A DNA stretch of 64,000 nucleotides from assembly GCA_018303405.1 (NCBI GenBank), contig JAGVYD010000013.1:22400-86399 (forward strand). The letters are read 5' to 3'. Position 1 is the stretch's first letter; each line of letters starts with the position of its first letter. The DNA is from Candidatus Woesearchaeota archaeon. GTDB lineage: Archaea; Nanobdellota; Nanobdellia; Woesearchaeales; JABMPP01. Below are positions 19,175 through 27,671 of this stretch, in pieces. The notes beneath the pieces are model-generated. The model searched no databases and had not been told where the DNA came from. It saw only the letters and a list, made by a program, of their open reading frames with translations. The translations under genes and the position numbers were made by a program.

Positions 19175-20809
19175 TCAGCTCAATCCTTCAAAGCTTGGGT
19201 TGGTAATGAGATTGAATGATTGTTTTTTGGCAAGGCCAGGCTCGCAGGAGCAGGATGCCGGGTCAAGTTCGCAGCTCTCGCCATGCTGTACAGCAGTGCA
19301 GAAATTATCCACGCACATGCTCCCCCCTAAAGCAGGGCAAAGGTTGCAGTCATTGTTTGTCTCACATTCGACAACGTCAAATGATGGATTGCTTGCTGAC
19401 TGGCCTCCCCACCAATTGTTGTCAGCAAAGCTTCCTGTGAATGCAGTGGCTGTTCCAACAGACCGTGTGCCTAAATAAGCAACATTGCACATTGGCTCAA
19501 AGAGATATTCTGCCGTGCTTGTCCCTCCGGCAGCGGTTTTCCCTATTCCGAGCATGTATTCATAATTATCACCTGGTGCAGGAGACTGGTCGCAGAAATT
19601 CTTGCCGGCAATGCCGGTATTTAGTATGCATGAAAACAGGAAGGTCCAGTCAGGCGACTGCCCTGCAGTGCCTGTGTACAATGAATTTACCTTTATTTTC
19701 AAGGTGTCAGACAAAGCTATTTTATTGTCAGATGCATCGTTCAGGTCATCATAAGTGATTGCAGGCGCTGAAATATCAACTGGCGCGCAAAATCCGCCGC
19801 CAATGTTTGTCCCGCCTTTGCTTGATGTCCAACCCAAGTTTGCAGTCCCTGTGCAGGCATCATTGCCCCCGCACCTGATGAAATTCCTGCCTTGCACCCC
19901 GGCAACTGTCATTATGCCTCCTGCATTTGTTGCCCCTGGGTCAGGGTTGCCTGAATTCTTATTGCATGCCGGGTCGCCGTCCGCTGTTGACTGGTCAGAG
20001 CATTGATAGAATCCAGAGCCTGTGCAAACGCCATAAGTTGTTCCCTGCTGGGCCAATGAGCCGCACATGCTTCCCCTTGTGCCATCGCATCGCGTGCATG
20101 TGTCTAATCCGCCATCCCCATTTGTATCAGTGCAAAAATTTGGTATTACCCCTCCTGTGCATTCAGCACCTGAAGTGCACGGGTTTCCATCTGTTTCGCA
20201 GGAAAGGTCAGCCAGGTCAATAAACCCGTCGCCATCATTGTCATTTCCATCGCCGCAGGCAGCAGCGCTGCTTTCCGGAAGCTCGCACAAAATGCCAGAG
20301 TCAGTTGTCACGTCATTGCAGTCATGGTGAGGGCAGCCGTTGCAGGTGTTTTGGCACGTATTTTTTTTATCAACGCATGCATTGGCTGAATAGGTTCCTT
20401 TTGGGTCGCATAAAGGGTAGACATCAGAGCCATAAGATGCCGAGCACAGGCCATCCTTGTCCCCGCACACGCCATCGCTGGGTGTTCTCTGGTCGCCTGA
20501 CTTATACCCATTTTGAACAATGCCACCCATAGGGTCACCTGGCCCGCTGTCAGAACAATAAAAAGTCCCACCCTCTGCAGCACCGCACCCTGTTCCCAAT
20601 GGGGCATTGACACATTGCCCGGAGCAACTAAGCGGCGGCCAACAAAAAACAGGCCATTCGCATCTCTGGCAAAGATAAGCATCACAATCTGCCTGTGAAT
20701 TGCATTGGACGCCTTGCGCAGGCTTTGGCGTGCCCGCCAAAGTGACAGTTATCACTGTTAACAGAAATAAAATAGTCACTAGCCGCGACTTTAACTTGTA
20801 TATTTTCAC
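19175..20809 (-). CDS. exported Cys-rich protein with calcium-loop motifs
   Basis: An in-frame ATG exists at 20845, but a TATA box at 20854-20863 would place transcription start near 20832, downstream of that ATG. The GTG at 20809, preceded by GTGGGTTGG, is therefore preferred and gives about 544 residues with a clean signal peptide. The mature part is very rich in Cys, Gly, Asp and Asn. Two segments, DGNDNDGDGFIDLADLSC and TDTNGDGGLDTC, have the spacing of dockerin or thrombospondin type-3 calcium loops. It may be an extracellular disulfide-rich or calcium-binding protein that acts with the adjacent 2043-residue protein. Confidence 0.72.
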   Translation of the reverse strand: MKIYKLKSRLVTILFLLTVITVTLAGTPKPAQGVQCNSQADCDAYLCQRCEWPVFCWPPLSCSGQCVNAPLGTGCGAAEGGTFYCSDSGPGDPMGGIVQNGYKSGDQRTPSDGVCGDKDGLCSASYGSDVYPLCDPKGTYSANACVDKKNTCQNTCNGCPHHDCNDVTTDSGILCELPESSAAACGDGNDNDGDGFIDLADLSCETDGNPCTSGAECTGGVIPNFCTDTNGDGGLDTCTRCDGTRGSMCGSLAQQGTTYGVCTGSGFYQCSDQSTADGDPACNKNSGNPDPGATNAGGIMTVAGVQGRNFIRCGGNDACTGTANLGWTSSKGGTNIGGGFCAPVDISAPAITYDDLNDASDNKIALSDTLKIKVNSLYTGTAGQSPDWTFLFSCILNTGIAGKNFCDQSPAPGDNYEYMLGIGKTAAGGTSTAEYLFEPMCNVAYLGTRSVGTATAFTGSFADNNWWGGQSASNPSFDVVECETNNDCNLCPALGGSMCVDNFCTAVQHGESCELDPASCSCEPGLAKKQSFNLITNPSFEGLS

Positions 20810-20853
20810 ATTACCAACCCACTCTAGCAAAATAAGCCAAATCATACCAATTT

Positions 20854-20863
20854 TATATATAAA
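20854..20863 (-). promoter_or_regulatory. TATA box of the Cys-rich/giant-protein operon
   Basis: Read on the minus strand, the segment is TTTATATATA in an AT-rich setting. It lies 45-54 bp before the GTG start at 20809, which fits a short untranslated leader, and only 9-18 bp before the ATG at 20845, which argues against that start. Confidence 0.55.
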
Positions 20864-20950
20864 TATTGTGATTTATGGTATATGCAAATTTATAAATTAT
20901 ATAATCTCATTTTGTAGAAAAGTTGCCATAGCCGCACAAGAATTATTTTT

Positions 20951-22432
20951 TTAATTATGCCTGATGCAGGCTACTCTACCGAGCGCATGAGACTCAGTTC
21001 GGAAATTCTGAATGTCATTTGCTAACACATAATATTGTGCGTTGAGTGCATCATCACTCACCAAGAAATATCGAATTCCAGTAGATACACCCACTGCTTG
21101 CATTGGATATTGCGTCAAATCATGTAATGAAGCAAGATCATAATCAAAACCGAATTCATTTTTGCATGCATTCTTTTTTGTGGCTAAATCAGTATTCGAG
21201 GGGTAGTCTCCCTTTACCGTGAATCTCAATGGTGCTCCTTTGTATATGCATGCAATTCTGCCGGTATAACCATTATGAAAAGACATTCCATTTATCTTAA
21301 GAATTACTCCCACATCCTCATCTATATCAACAGCAGTCCACGCATTTGCACCATTAGTTGTATCTTCCATCTTTACAAAATATCCTGGTGGAGAAACATC
21401 CTGCTGATATGCAGCAATTTCAAGCGCATTGGCAATTGTATATTCACTGCCGAATCCTATGTTTGGATCAGGGTTTGCGCAAATTGATGCCTTATTGGCA
21501 GTTGTTCCAGAATAATCCGCCCTTTCTGTATACCTAATCAGAGGCTTTATTGGATAGTGGAATGCACCGTTTATTTGAACGCCATTGGCGTCTATAGTTA
21601 TTGCCTGGGAAACAACACAGGTTATATCTCTCTTCCTTGTTCCAGTTGTATACACATCTACACATGTCCTTGATTCGCTTGATTGGCAAGCATATTGACT
21701 ATTAATATTCCCATCGCAGGTGTCGCTATCTCCAACAGACACAAGTTGCATGGCTCCGTAAACATCCGCATCAGCAGTGCCAACATAAATTGTCCCAATC
21801 GCTTCCAAATTATGGGTTGGCGTTGCTGTCCCAACCCCGACACTGCCTAAATTATAATAAACATTCAGACCATTCCTTGTCCACGATGCCTTGCTTGAGA
21901 TTTCAGTGTCAACATATTTCTTGCTTGCGGCAGAATTGTCAGTGCCGGGAACATCAGGCACGCCTGTAATGTCACCTGCAACTTGAAGCGTTGAGCCTAC
22001 CTGCAATGCCCCTGCTATAAGCGCACTTCCGCCAACTCTCAATCGCTGCGCGCCTGCTGCTGTGCCAATGACCAATGCATTCGTGCCGCCAGTCAATTCA
22101 ATGTTGCCAGTTGTTTTTGTCGCGCCACCGATATTCAGGACATAAGAAGCATCCGGCGCAATATTGATCCCCAATTTTGCAGATTGAAGATTGCCGGTAA
22201 ACACTCCTGACGAGCCAGCCAAGGCGCCAGTCAGTGTTGTCGTGCCAGCAACTGTCATTGCGCCCTGCAGTGTCGTGCCAGTCTGCACTGTTAAATCGGG
22301 AAATACATAGCCTGTTCCTGATGCAGTCCCTCCACTTATCTCATTCAAAGTATGCCCCTGCGGCGCAACAGCAACGCCCACAGCAATGGCTAGCACTGCA
22401 AAGAAAACAATAAGCTGCCTAATCATCCTCAT
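20951..22432 (-). CDS. tail-fibre/adhesin-like exported protein
   Basis: 493 residues from the ATG at 22432, preceded by AAGGTGG; an upstream in-frame ATG at 22498 lies ahead of the TATA-like element near 22473-22484 and is unlikely. A signal peptide is followed by about 170 residues of short beta repeats rich in Gly, Thr and Ala (for example TGALAGSSGVFTGNL) and a VGVGTATPTHNLEA segment. This resembles phage tail fibres and peptidase-S74-like surface proteins. The C-terminal half has about ten cysteines. A second protein of the same design is encoded at 30460-31959. Confidence 0.75.
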   Translation of the reverse strand: MRMIRQLIVFFAVLAIAVGVAVAPQGHTLNEISGGTASGTGYVFPDLTVQTGTTLQGAMTVAGTTTLTGALAGSSGVFTGNLQSAKLGINIAPDASYVLNIGGATKTTGNIELTGGTNALVIGTAAGAQRLRVGGSALIAGALQVGSTLQVAGDITGVPDVPGTDNSAASKKYVDTEISSKASWTRNGLNVYYNLGSVGVGTATPTHNLEAIGTIYVGTADADVYGAMQLVSVGDSDTCDGNINSQYACQSSESRTCVDVYTTGTRKRDITCVVSQAITIDANGVQINGAFHYPIKPLIRYTERADYSGTTANKASICANPDPNIGFGSEYTIANALEIAAYQQDVSPPGYFVKMEDTTNGANAWTAVDIDEDVGVILKINGMSFHNGYTGRIACIYKGAPLRFTVKGDYPSNTDLATKKNACKNEFGFDYDLASLHDLTQYPMQAVGVSTGIRYFLVSDDALNAQYYVLANDIQNFRTESHALGRVACIRHN

Positions 22433-22472
22433 TATTATATCCACCTTGCCATGCCTTGCATGGGAATAAGAA

Positions 22473-22484
22473 GTATATATATTT
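22473..22484 (-). promoter_or_regulatory. TATA box of the adhesin gene
   Basis: The minus strand reads AAAATATATATA about 40-50 bp before the ATG at 22432. The leader between them carries AAGGTGG about 8 nt before the start, so this gene is probably not leaderless. The TATA box lies in the spacer after the DUF2283 gene. Confidence 0.5.
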
Positions 22485-22494
22485 TTTGCAAGAA

Positions 22495-22707
22495 TCATGC
22501 ATCATCAAGCAGATTCTTCACTTTCACTTCTGTTAACGATTCTGTGGAGAGCTTTTTGCTGGCATCTAAAAATTCTACTCCCAGAATTTTTCCCTTGTCA
22601 TCCTCATCTATGGTGGTAAAGTCGTCAAGCTTCCTGTTTTTTCCGACTTTTTCCTTCCTGAACCGAATGTACAGAGCATGGGCCTCTTTGTCATAGCTGA
22701 TTTCCAT
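22495..22707 (-). CDS. DUF2283 family protein
   Basis: 70 residues, the typical size of the family. The pattern EISYDKEAHALYIRF, then TTIDEDDKGKILGVEFLDAS matches DUF2283, whose members often lie beside toxin-antitoxin genes. It starts 1 bp after the MNT nucleotidyltransferase stop, which makes a three-gene HEPN-MNT-DUF2283 operon. The function is unknown. Confidence 0.85.
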   Translation of the reverse strand: MEISYDKEAHALYIRFRKEKVGKNRKLDDFTTIDEDDKGKILGVEFLDASKKLSTESLTEVKVKNLLDDA

Positions 22708-22708
22708 T

Positions 22709-23272
22709 TTACAGCAGCCTTATCCCATCCTTGAGAATTGATTTTACTATTGCATCTTTCTTATTATTATAAAACAGCTTTTTGCCGAAATAGTGCATTT
22801 CAATGTTTTTACCATAAACAACCTCAAGTCTGGAGACGAAAGAGTCTATTGGGTCTTTGCTAATGTTTTTGCTGTGAACAATTGCAATATCCACATCAGA
22901 ATCTACATTATATATCAGCTTGGCAAATGAGCCAAAAAGATGCACTTCAATTCCCTTCATCCTGCTGAGATTGTCAGTCAAGTCCATTAGCAGGCAGTAA
23001 ACATTGAATGGCATTTCCCTCATTTCCTTATACTGGCTTGAGCACATCGCTATGATTTTCTTGCCTTCTTCATTTTCAAAATTTACAGAGTAAAAATTAC
23101 CCTCTTTTTTCAATATTGAGGAATTTAACAGGCGAAACAGGGCATTGTCCAAAGGAACATTGTTAAGACCAATTTTTTCCTTAATCTCATTCCTGTTATG
23201 CCTTGAACCCGGTGATACGCTGAATAGTGTCATTATCTTGAAGCAATCAGGGGTAAATGCCGGGTTAATCAT
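22709..23272 (-). CDS. MNT nucleotidyltransferase with N-terminal winged helix (antitoxin-like)
   Basis: 187 residues. Residues 1-65 look like a winged helix (NRNEIKEKIGL, then FYSVNFEN). Residues 95-180 are a minimal nucleotidyltransferase domain with LFGSFAKL and a VDSDVDIAIV segment, the GS-x(n)-DxD pattern that binds ATP and magnesium. In characterised MNT/HEPN pairs the MNT protein adenylylates or otherwise neutralises the HEPN toxin. The start overlaps the HEPN stop by ATGA. The fused DNA-binding region suggests that this protein represses its own operon through the palindromes at 23755-23811. Confidence 0.82.
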   Translation of the reverse strand: MINPAFTPDCFKIMTLFSVSPGSRHNRNEIKEKIGLNNVPLDNALFRLLNSSILKKEGNFYSVNFENEEGKKIIAMCSSQYKEMREMPFNVYCLLMDLTDNLSRMKGIEVHLFGSFAKLIYNVDSDVDIAIVHSKNISKDPIDSFVSRLEVVYGKNIEMHYFGKKLFYNNKKDAIVKSILKDGIRLL

Positions 23273-23760
23273 CTTTTTGCCTCCAATAATATATCCATCT
23301 TAGCGATAAATGGCTCGACTTTATTGTTCAGAAATTTTTGCGCTCTTGCCCTGTACTCTGATTTCATGTAATTGCTGCCGGTAAAATATTGAGTTTTCGT
23401 TCTCTCTCTTTTAGCCTCAGCCAGGTCATTTGCCATATGGATAAATTCATTGTGGCCTGCTTCTAAGAGTTTTATTATCCCCTTATTGTCAATTAGCCCT
23501 CTTAGCGCCTTAATAGTTGTGGAATGAACTTGCACATCTATTTTTATTTTGTATGCTTTGGCCAGAAAAAGCTTAGTTATGTCATGCATGGCATAATAAC
23601 CAGAAATTATGCTCCATCTTGGAAATTCTTGAATGATAAACCTGCAATGCTGCAGATTGTCTTTATAGGAATGAAAAAAGAAATTTACATAACGCTCCTT
23701 TTCCAATTCCCCAATCCTGCTGACTTTGCCTTCCCTTAGCAAAATCTCAATTTTTACCAT
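23269..23760 (-). CDS. HEPN-family partner of MNT nucleotidyltransferase
   Basis: 163 residues from the ATG at 23760. An in-frame upstream start at 23850 would precede the TATA-like GTATTTAAAC at about 23783-23792, which lies about 27 nt before 23760, so a leaderless start is preferred. The protein is mostly helical; WSIISGYYAMHDITKLFLAKA is the typical HEPN second helix. A clear R-x4-6-H ribonuclease motif is not obvious; FIHMAND with nearby arginines is the nearest candidate. It is first in the operon and is probably the toxin. Confidence 0.75.
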   Translation of the reverse strand: MVKIEILLREGKVSRIGELEKERYVNFFFHSYKDNLQHCRFIIQEFPRWSIISGYYAMHDITKLFLAKAYKIKIDVQVHSTTIKALRGLIDNKGIIKLLEAGHNEFIHMANDLAEAKRERTKTQYFTGSNYMKSEYRARAQKFLNNKVEPFIAKMDILLEAKR

Positions 23761-23811
23761 TTTTTTGGTATATATATCTTTTTGTTTAAATACTTTACCA
23801 TTTTTTTGGTA
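23755..23811. promoter_or_regulatory. pair of TACCA-N6-TGGTA palindromes around the HEPN/MNT promoter
   Basis: Two identical palindromes with arms TACCA/TGGTA and a central T6 lie at 23755-23770 and 23796-23811, 41 bp apart (about four helical turns). The first covers the start codon of the HEPN gene; the second lies just upstream of its TATA element. This is what an autoregulatory operator for the winged-helix MNT protein would look like. Occupancy of both would cover the promoter. Confidence 0.7.
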
Positions 23812-23867
23812 TATTAAATACCTTATAATGACTTGAAATGACGCACTCAAGAAAATATGGAATTAAT

Positions 23868-24056
23868 TCACTGCTCCATATTCTTCCATTCCTCGATGTT
23901 ATGCACTTTCATCGTGCAGAATTTCTTGCCTTCCCAGTAGACCCAGCAGGAATCGCCGAACTTGTCCCATCTAAGGCAGCCAACGCAAACCGGGGCGCCA
24001 GGCTGCTTTGCCCTGTGCTCCTTCTTCTTCCCCTCTTTTTTCTTCGCTTTCGCCAT
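23868..24056 (-). CDS. small basic protein with possible zinc-binding cysteines
   Basis: 62 residues. A Lys-rich N-terminus (about 20 residues) precedes CVGC, a Trp, and two more cysteines (CWVYW and FCTM), which together could bind one zinc ion. Its end lies about 100 bp from the HEPN start, and the gene ahead of it stops 5 bp away, so it may belong to the 24.8-kb nucleotidyltransferase operon. I do not recognise the family. Confidence 0.6.
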   Translation of the reverse strand: MAKAKKKEGKKKEHRAKQPGAPVCVGCLRWDKFGDSCWVYWEGKKFCTMKVHNIEEWKNMEQ

Positions 24057-24061
24057 TTTAA

Positions 24062-24274
24062 TCAGCCAAACAGCCTCTTATACTCAGCAACGCTATTAAT
24101 TCCGAAAAGGCTCATTAATTTCCGCTTGCCGTTCGGAGCCTGAGCAAGTTTCCTTATCATTCTCATCCTTTTGCTAATCTGCGCATCAATAAACTCATTG
24201 TGGGCTTCTTTCCAGCCGGGATTGGACTTAACATAGTTTGCCCATCTTGTCACTTGGTTATCCTCCTTTATCAT
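24062..24274 (-). CDS. small protein coupled to a nucleotidyltransferase
   Basis: 70 residues, mostly helical, with several Arg/Lys pairs (ISKRMRMIRKLAQ) and a conserved-looking NEFIDAQI segment. It overlaps the upstream nucleotidyltransferase by ATGA, the spacing of a toxin-antitoxin pair. The function is unknown. It may be the partner protein of the enzyme. Confidence 0.65.
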   Translation of the reverse strand: MIKEDNQVTRWANYVKSNPGWKEAHNEFIDAQISKRMRMIRKLAQAPNGKRKLMSLFGINSVAEYKRLFG

Positions 24275-24828
24275 AGCCTGTACCTTCTTATCATGCTTTT
24301 TATCTTCCCTATCTCATCCTCATCAATATCATCTGAATAAACAATTCTTAAATGTTTCGCATCTGACATGTCCTTGTCAGATTTCAAGTACTCTTCCTTG
24401 AAGGCAATATTGGCATTGACCGAGCTGAACCATACCGGCAGGCCAGTAAATTTGATTTTTTGCCTGGTGGAAATCTGGTAAGCATCAATAATGTCCTTTG
24501 CAAACTTGACTTCCATTTCCGGCACCAAAATCTTTCTTTTAATATAGCGGATGCTATTCCCCCCGAGAAGGTAATCAAATATTTCAGCAGCATCCTCACT
24601 CTGCACGCATTCAAAGCCTTTTCTTTCCAAGTCCCTGTGCAATATGCCGAATTTTTTAGCAGTGATCTTCTCAATTATCATGTCAATATCCTCTGTGCCC
24701 CTTGATCTCCCTGAAGCTATTGCAACAAAACCTGACACAATTATATATTTGCAGTGCCTTTCCACCACTCTGCAGAAATCAATGCAAAATTTATCAAGAA
24801 TATTCCTTTTTTTTACTTGCCTGTCCAT
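24271..24828 (-). CDS. AbiEii/DUF6036-like nucleotidyltransferase
   Basis: 185 residues from the ATG at 24828; a TTG at 24843 is the alternative. AATATTTAAATATC lies about 28 nt before the ATG, so the gene is probably leaderless. The segment YIIVSGFVAIASGRSRGTED followed by IDMII is the nucleotidyltransferase-fold signature of the AbiEii and DUF6036 families (G-x-A, R-x-T-x-D-x-D). Some members are toxins of type IV toxin-antitoxin systems. Two GGTATTAT direct repeats flank its promoter. Confidence 0.75.
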   Translation of the reverse strand: MDRQVKKRNILDKFCIDFCRVVERHCKYIIVSGFVAIASGRSRGTEDIDMIIEKITAKKFGILHRDLERKGFECVQSEDAAEIFDYLLGGNSIRYIKRKILVPEMEVKFAKDIIDAYQISTRQKIKFTGLPVWFSSVNANIAFKEEYLKSDKDMSDAKHLRIVYSDDIDEDEIGKIKSMIRRYRL

Positions 24829-24861
24829 GCCAGATTCAATCAATGAAGATATTTAAATATT

Positions 24862-24887
24862 GGTATTATACTATTTATCGGTATTAT
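24862..24887. promoter_or_regulatory. direct repeat near the nucleotidyltransferase promoter
   Basis: GGTATTAT occurs at 24862-24869 and 24880-24887, 18 bp apart, at and upstream of the TATA-like element of the gene starting at 24828. It could be a regulator site; the evidence is only the repeat and its position. Confidence 0.35.
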
Positions 24888-24892
24888 GTTAT

Positions 24893-25059
24893 TTTACCTC
24901 ACTCTTGCGCCGTCCTTCACCTTCTCAACCTAACCTTTCTCTAGAGAAAGGTTAGAATCCAAAGAGTCGTCGCCTGCGGAAACTTCGTTTCCTTGGCTCC
25001 AGGCTTTGCTTCGCAAAGCAAATTTACCTCACTCTTGCGCCGTCCTTCACCTTCTCAAC
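24893..25059. repeat. 37-bp direct repeat of the metG 3' end flanking a 93-bp hairpin-rich insert
   Basis: The 37 bases at 25023-25059, which encode the last residues and stop of metG on the minus strand, recur exactly at 24893-24929, beyond the stop codon. The 93 bases between hold three hairpins: a perfect palindrome at 24931-24954 (arms TAACCTTTCTC), GGAAAC-TTC-GTTTCC, and GCTTTGC-TTC-GCAAAGC. This is a recent segmental duplication, or an insertion with an unusually long target duplication. The hairpins may act in transcript ending. Confidence 0.85.
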
Positions 25060-27165
25060 TTTAATCTCTTCCTTATCTGTCTTAAAAACTTTTCCATTGC
25101 ATGTCGGCTTCCCATCAACAATTCTCATCTCAATCTGCTGGAAATCCTTGAAGCTCAGAATATTGTTGGCATCATCTGGCTCTGCTCCATCAATGTAAAC
25201 CTGGTCGCCTGGCTCGCTTTCCTCTGCAAATAGCACTCCGACTTCCTCCCCGTCGTCGCCTGCCAAAAGCATTGCCTCGCTTTCCACGCCCCTCAATTTA
25301 TTCCTTTCCAGGTTTGTGACTATGCACAATTTCTTTCCCAGCAGGGAGTCATTTGTGTAATGCCCCCTTAATCCGGCAACAATCCTTCTTTGCTCTGTTC
25401 CTAAATCAATTTTCAGAAGCAGCAATTTGTCGGCATTTGGGTGGTTTTCAACTGACATCACCTGCCCAACTTTGACATTTAACCTTGAAAATGTTATGCC
25501 TTCATCCTGTTTCGGCGATTCGTCTTCCATTTTTTCCCCCCCAAAAACCTCAAGCTTTTCATCGTCAATTTTTTTGATAATGATTTCAGCCCTGCTGATT
25601 TTGCAGGAAGCCAGGGTATCATTCAGGTTGCCCCACTCCAGCCCCTCCAGGCCAAGCTGCTCTTCCAGCCGCCTTGAAAATTCCGGGAGTATCGGCTTGA
25701 CCAGGATGCTGACATCCTTCACAATGTTCGCCACGCTATTCAGCACCTTGTGCGCGCCTTCCTTGTCCTCCTTGACCATTTTCCACGGCGCATTGTCCTG
25801 CATATACTTGTTGCCCTGGCTGGATGCATTCAGTATCAGCTTGACAGCTTCGCGGAAATCAAGGTTGCCGTATGCATCCTGGATTTTATCATAATTTTTT
25901 CTCAGCCCTGCAATGAAATCACTGTCCAGGCCGCTGCCTATCTGAGACTGGAAAGAGACATTCAGCATGCTCAATGCCCTGTATGCAAGATTTGCAATGT
26001 TCGCCACCAGCTCATTGTTTATCCTTTCATGGAAGTCCTTGAAATTCAAGTCAATGTCCGACAGCTTCTTGCTGAGGTTTGAGGCATAATAATACCTGAG
26101 GAACCCTGCGTCATAATGCTCAAGGAACTGCCTTGCCGTGAGGAAAGTCCCCCTTGACTTCGACATCTTTTCCCCGTTCACTGTCAGGAAGCCGTGCACA
26201 AACAGGCTTGTAGGCATGTTAAAATCAGCAGCATGCAGAAGCGCTGGCCAGAACAGGTAGTGGAAGTATATAATGTCCTTCCCGATAAAATGGATAATCT
26301 CGGCATCCTCGCTTTTCCAGTAATCCTTCTCGGCATCCAGCCCGTTTTCCCTTGCGTAATTTTCCGTGGAGGCAATGTAGCCAATTGGCGCGTCCAGCCA
26401 GACATAATAATACTTGTCCTCTTCGCCCGGTATCTTGAAGCCGAAATAAGGGCCGTCCCTTGAGATGTCCCAGTCCTTTAAACCTTCTTTAATCCAGTTC
26501 AGCACAAAATTCCTGACCTCATCCTGCAGGCTCTTGTTTTCCTTCAGCCATTTTTCCAGCATCCCTGAAAGCGAACTCAATTTGAAGAAATAATGGACAG
26601 ATTTTTTCCTTGCCGGCGTATTTTTGCATAACACGCAATAAGGGTCAACAAGCTCTATAGTGGCATAGGCGGAATTGCATTTCTCGCAGACATCCCCGTA
26701 CTGGTCCTCTGCCCCGCACTTGGGGCATTTTCCCTTCACGAAACGGTCAGGCAAAAACCTCTTGTCTGTTTCGCAGTAGGCCAATTCAACTTCCTTGGTG
26801 TAAATCAGGCCTTTTTTCTTTGCAGACTCGAAAAAATAATCAGAATATTTCTTGTTTTCAGGAGAATTGGTGGAATAATAGCTGTCGAAGTGTATCTGAA
26901 AGTCAGCAAAATCCCTCGTGTGCTCTTCATAGTATTTTGCAATCAGTTCTTCAGGTGTAATGCCCTGCTTTTCAGCATTTATCTGGATTGGCGTTCCGTG
27001 GGTGTCATCAGCGCAGCAGAATATTGCATCTTTTCCAATGAGCTTCAGGAACCGAACATAGACATCGGTCTGTATATACTCTACAAGATGGCCTATGTGG
27101 ATCGGGCCGTTTGCATACGGCAAGGCAGCGGTTACAAGTGTCCTTTTTCGCTTAGTTGGCGCCAT
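25024..27165 (-). CDS. metG: methionyl-tRNA synthetase
   Basis: 713 residues. Charges tRNA-Met with methionine. The class I signature is PIHIGHL near residue 22 and the catalytic loop is EKMSKS near residues 331-336. The connective domain holds a zinc knuckle (CPKCGAEDQYGDVCEKC). The C-terminal about 110 residues (FSRLNVKVGQVMSVENHPNA onward) are a fused EMAP-II/Trbp111-like tRNA-binding domain, found in many bacterial and some archaeal MetRS. The ATG at 27165 follows a TTTTTTAAAG element by about 30 nt. The 3' end is duplicated downstream. Confidence 0.97.
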   Translation of the reverse strand: MAPTKRKRTLVTAALPYANGPIHIGHLVEYIQTDVYVRFLKLIGKDAIFCCADDTHGTPIQINAEKQGITPEELIAKYYEEHTRDFADFQIHFDSYYSTNSPENKKYSDYFFESAKKKGLIYTKEVELAYCETDKRFLPDRFVKGKCPKCGAEDQYGDVCEKCNSAYATIELVDPYCVLCKNTPARKKSVHYFFKLSSLSGMLEKWLKENKSLQDEVRNFVLNWIKEGLKDWDISRDGPYFGFKIPGEEDKYYYVWLDAPIGYIASTENYARENGLDAEKDYWKSEDAEIIHFIGKDIIYFHYLFWPALLHAADFNMPTSLFVHGFLTVNGEKMSKSRGTFLTARQFLEHYDAGFLRYYYASNLSKKLSDIDLNFKDFHERINNELVANIANLAYRALSMLNVSFQSQIGSGLDSDFIAGLRKNYDKIQDAYGNLDFREAVKLILNASSQGNKYMQDNAPWKMVKEDKEGAHKVLNSVANIVKDVSILVKPILPEFSRRLEEQLGLEGLEWGNLNDTLASCKISRAEIIIKKIDDEKLEVFGGEKMEDESPKQDEGITFSRLNVKVGQVMSVENHPNADKLLLLKIDLGTEQRRIVAGLRGHYTNDSLLGKKLCIVTNLERNKLRGVESEAMLLAGDDGEEVGVLFAEESEPGDQVYIDGAEPDDANNILSFKDFQQIEMRIVDGKPTCNGKVFKTDKEEIKVEKVKDGARVR

Positions 27166-27350
27166 TTCGCATCAAAATGGCTAAAAAGGCGCAACTTTAA
27201 AAAATTAATGAGTTTCCGGCACAAATTTTCAGATGCTAAGATAACATGGCCAGGAGGTGAGAAAAGAAAAAGATGATGAAATCTTATCCTGACTGGTGGT
27301 CTTGTCAATCAAAAGGAAAAATAATAAAAAAGAAAAAATCGATGAGAATT

Positions 27351-27542
27351 TTATTTGCGTTTTGCCTTGCCGACTTTTGGGTGTGTTGCCGGGCTTTTGA
27401 AGCAGCACTGTAAGGCTGTTTTCCCAGAACCACACGGGCACGGCTCGGATTTGCCGCAGCACTGCACATATTTTTTCTTTGAGCCGCACGGGCATAGTGC
27501 CATCAGCTTCTCGTACATTGTCATATTTTTTGCTTTACCCAT
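27351..27542 (-). CDS. 63-residue protein made of two SEC-C zinc motifs
   Basis: Two copies of the SEC-C pattern, CPCGSKKKYVQCC at about 17-29 and CPCGSGKTALQCC at about 35-47, fill most of the protein, followed by a basic tail. SEC-C motifs bind zinc and usually sit at the end of larger proteins such as SecA; here they stand alone in tandem. The role is unknown. Confidence 0.78.
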   Translation of the reverse strand: MGKAKNMTMYEKLMALCPCGSKKKYVQCCGKSEPCPCGSGKTALQCCFKSPATHPKVGKAKRK

Positions 27543-27671
27543 TATTCCCCTCCTTTATTTAACAAACATGCAGGCTTCAAACTGCCGTTTATTAACCATT
27601 GTTATCTCACAGCAATAGAACCTATTTAAAGGTTATCATTTGCAAAAATAGAAACAAAATGGCAACAATTA

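Noticed and set aside
27273..27292. C/D-box RNA in the spacer after metG
   Set aside because: ATGATGA and CTGA occur with a 9-nt gap, but no second C'/D pair follows at the right distance and the guide would be short.
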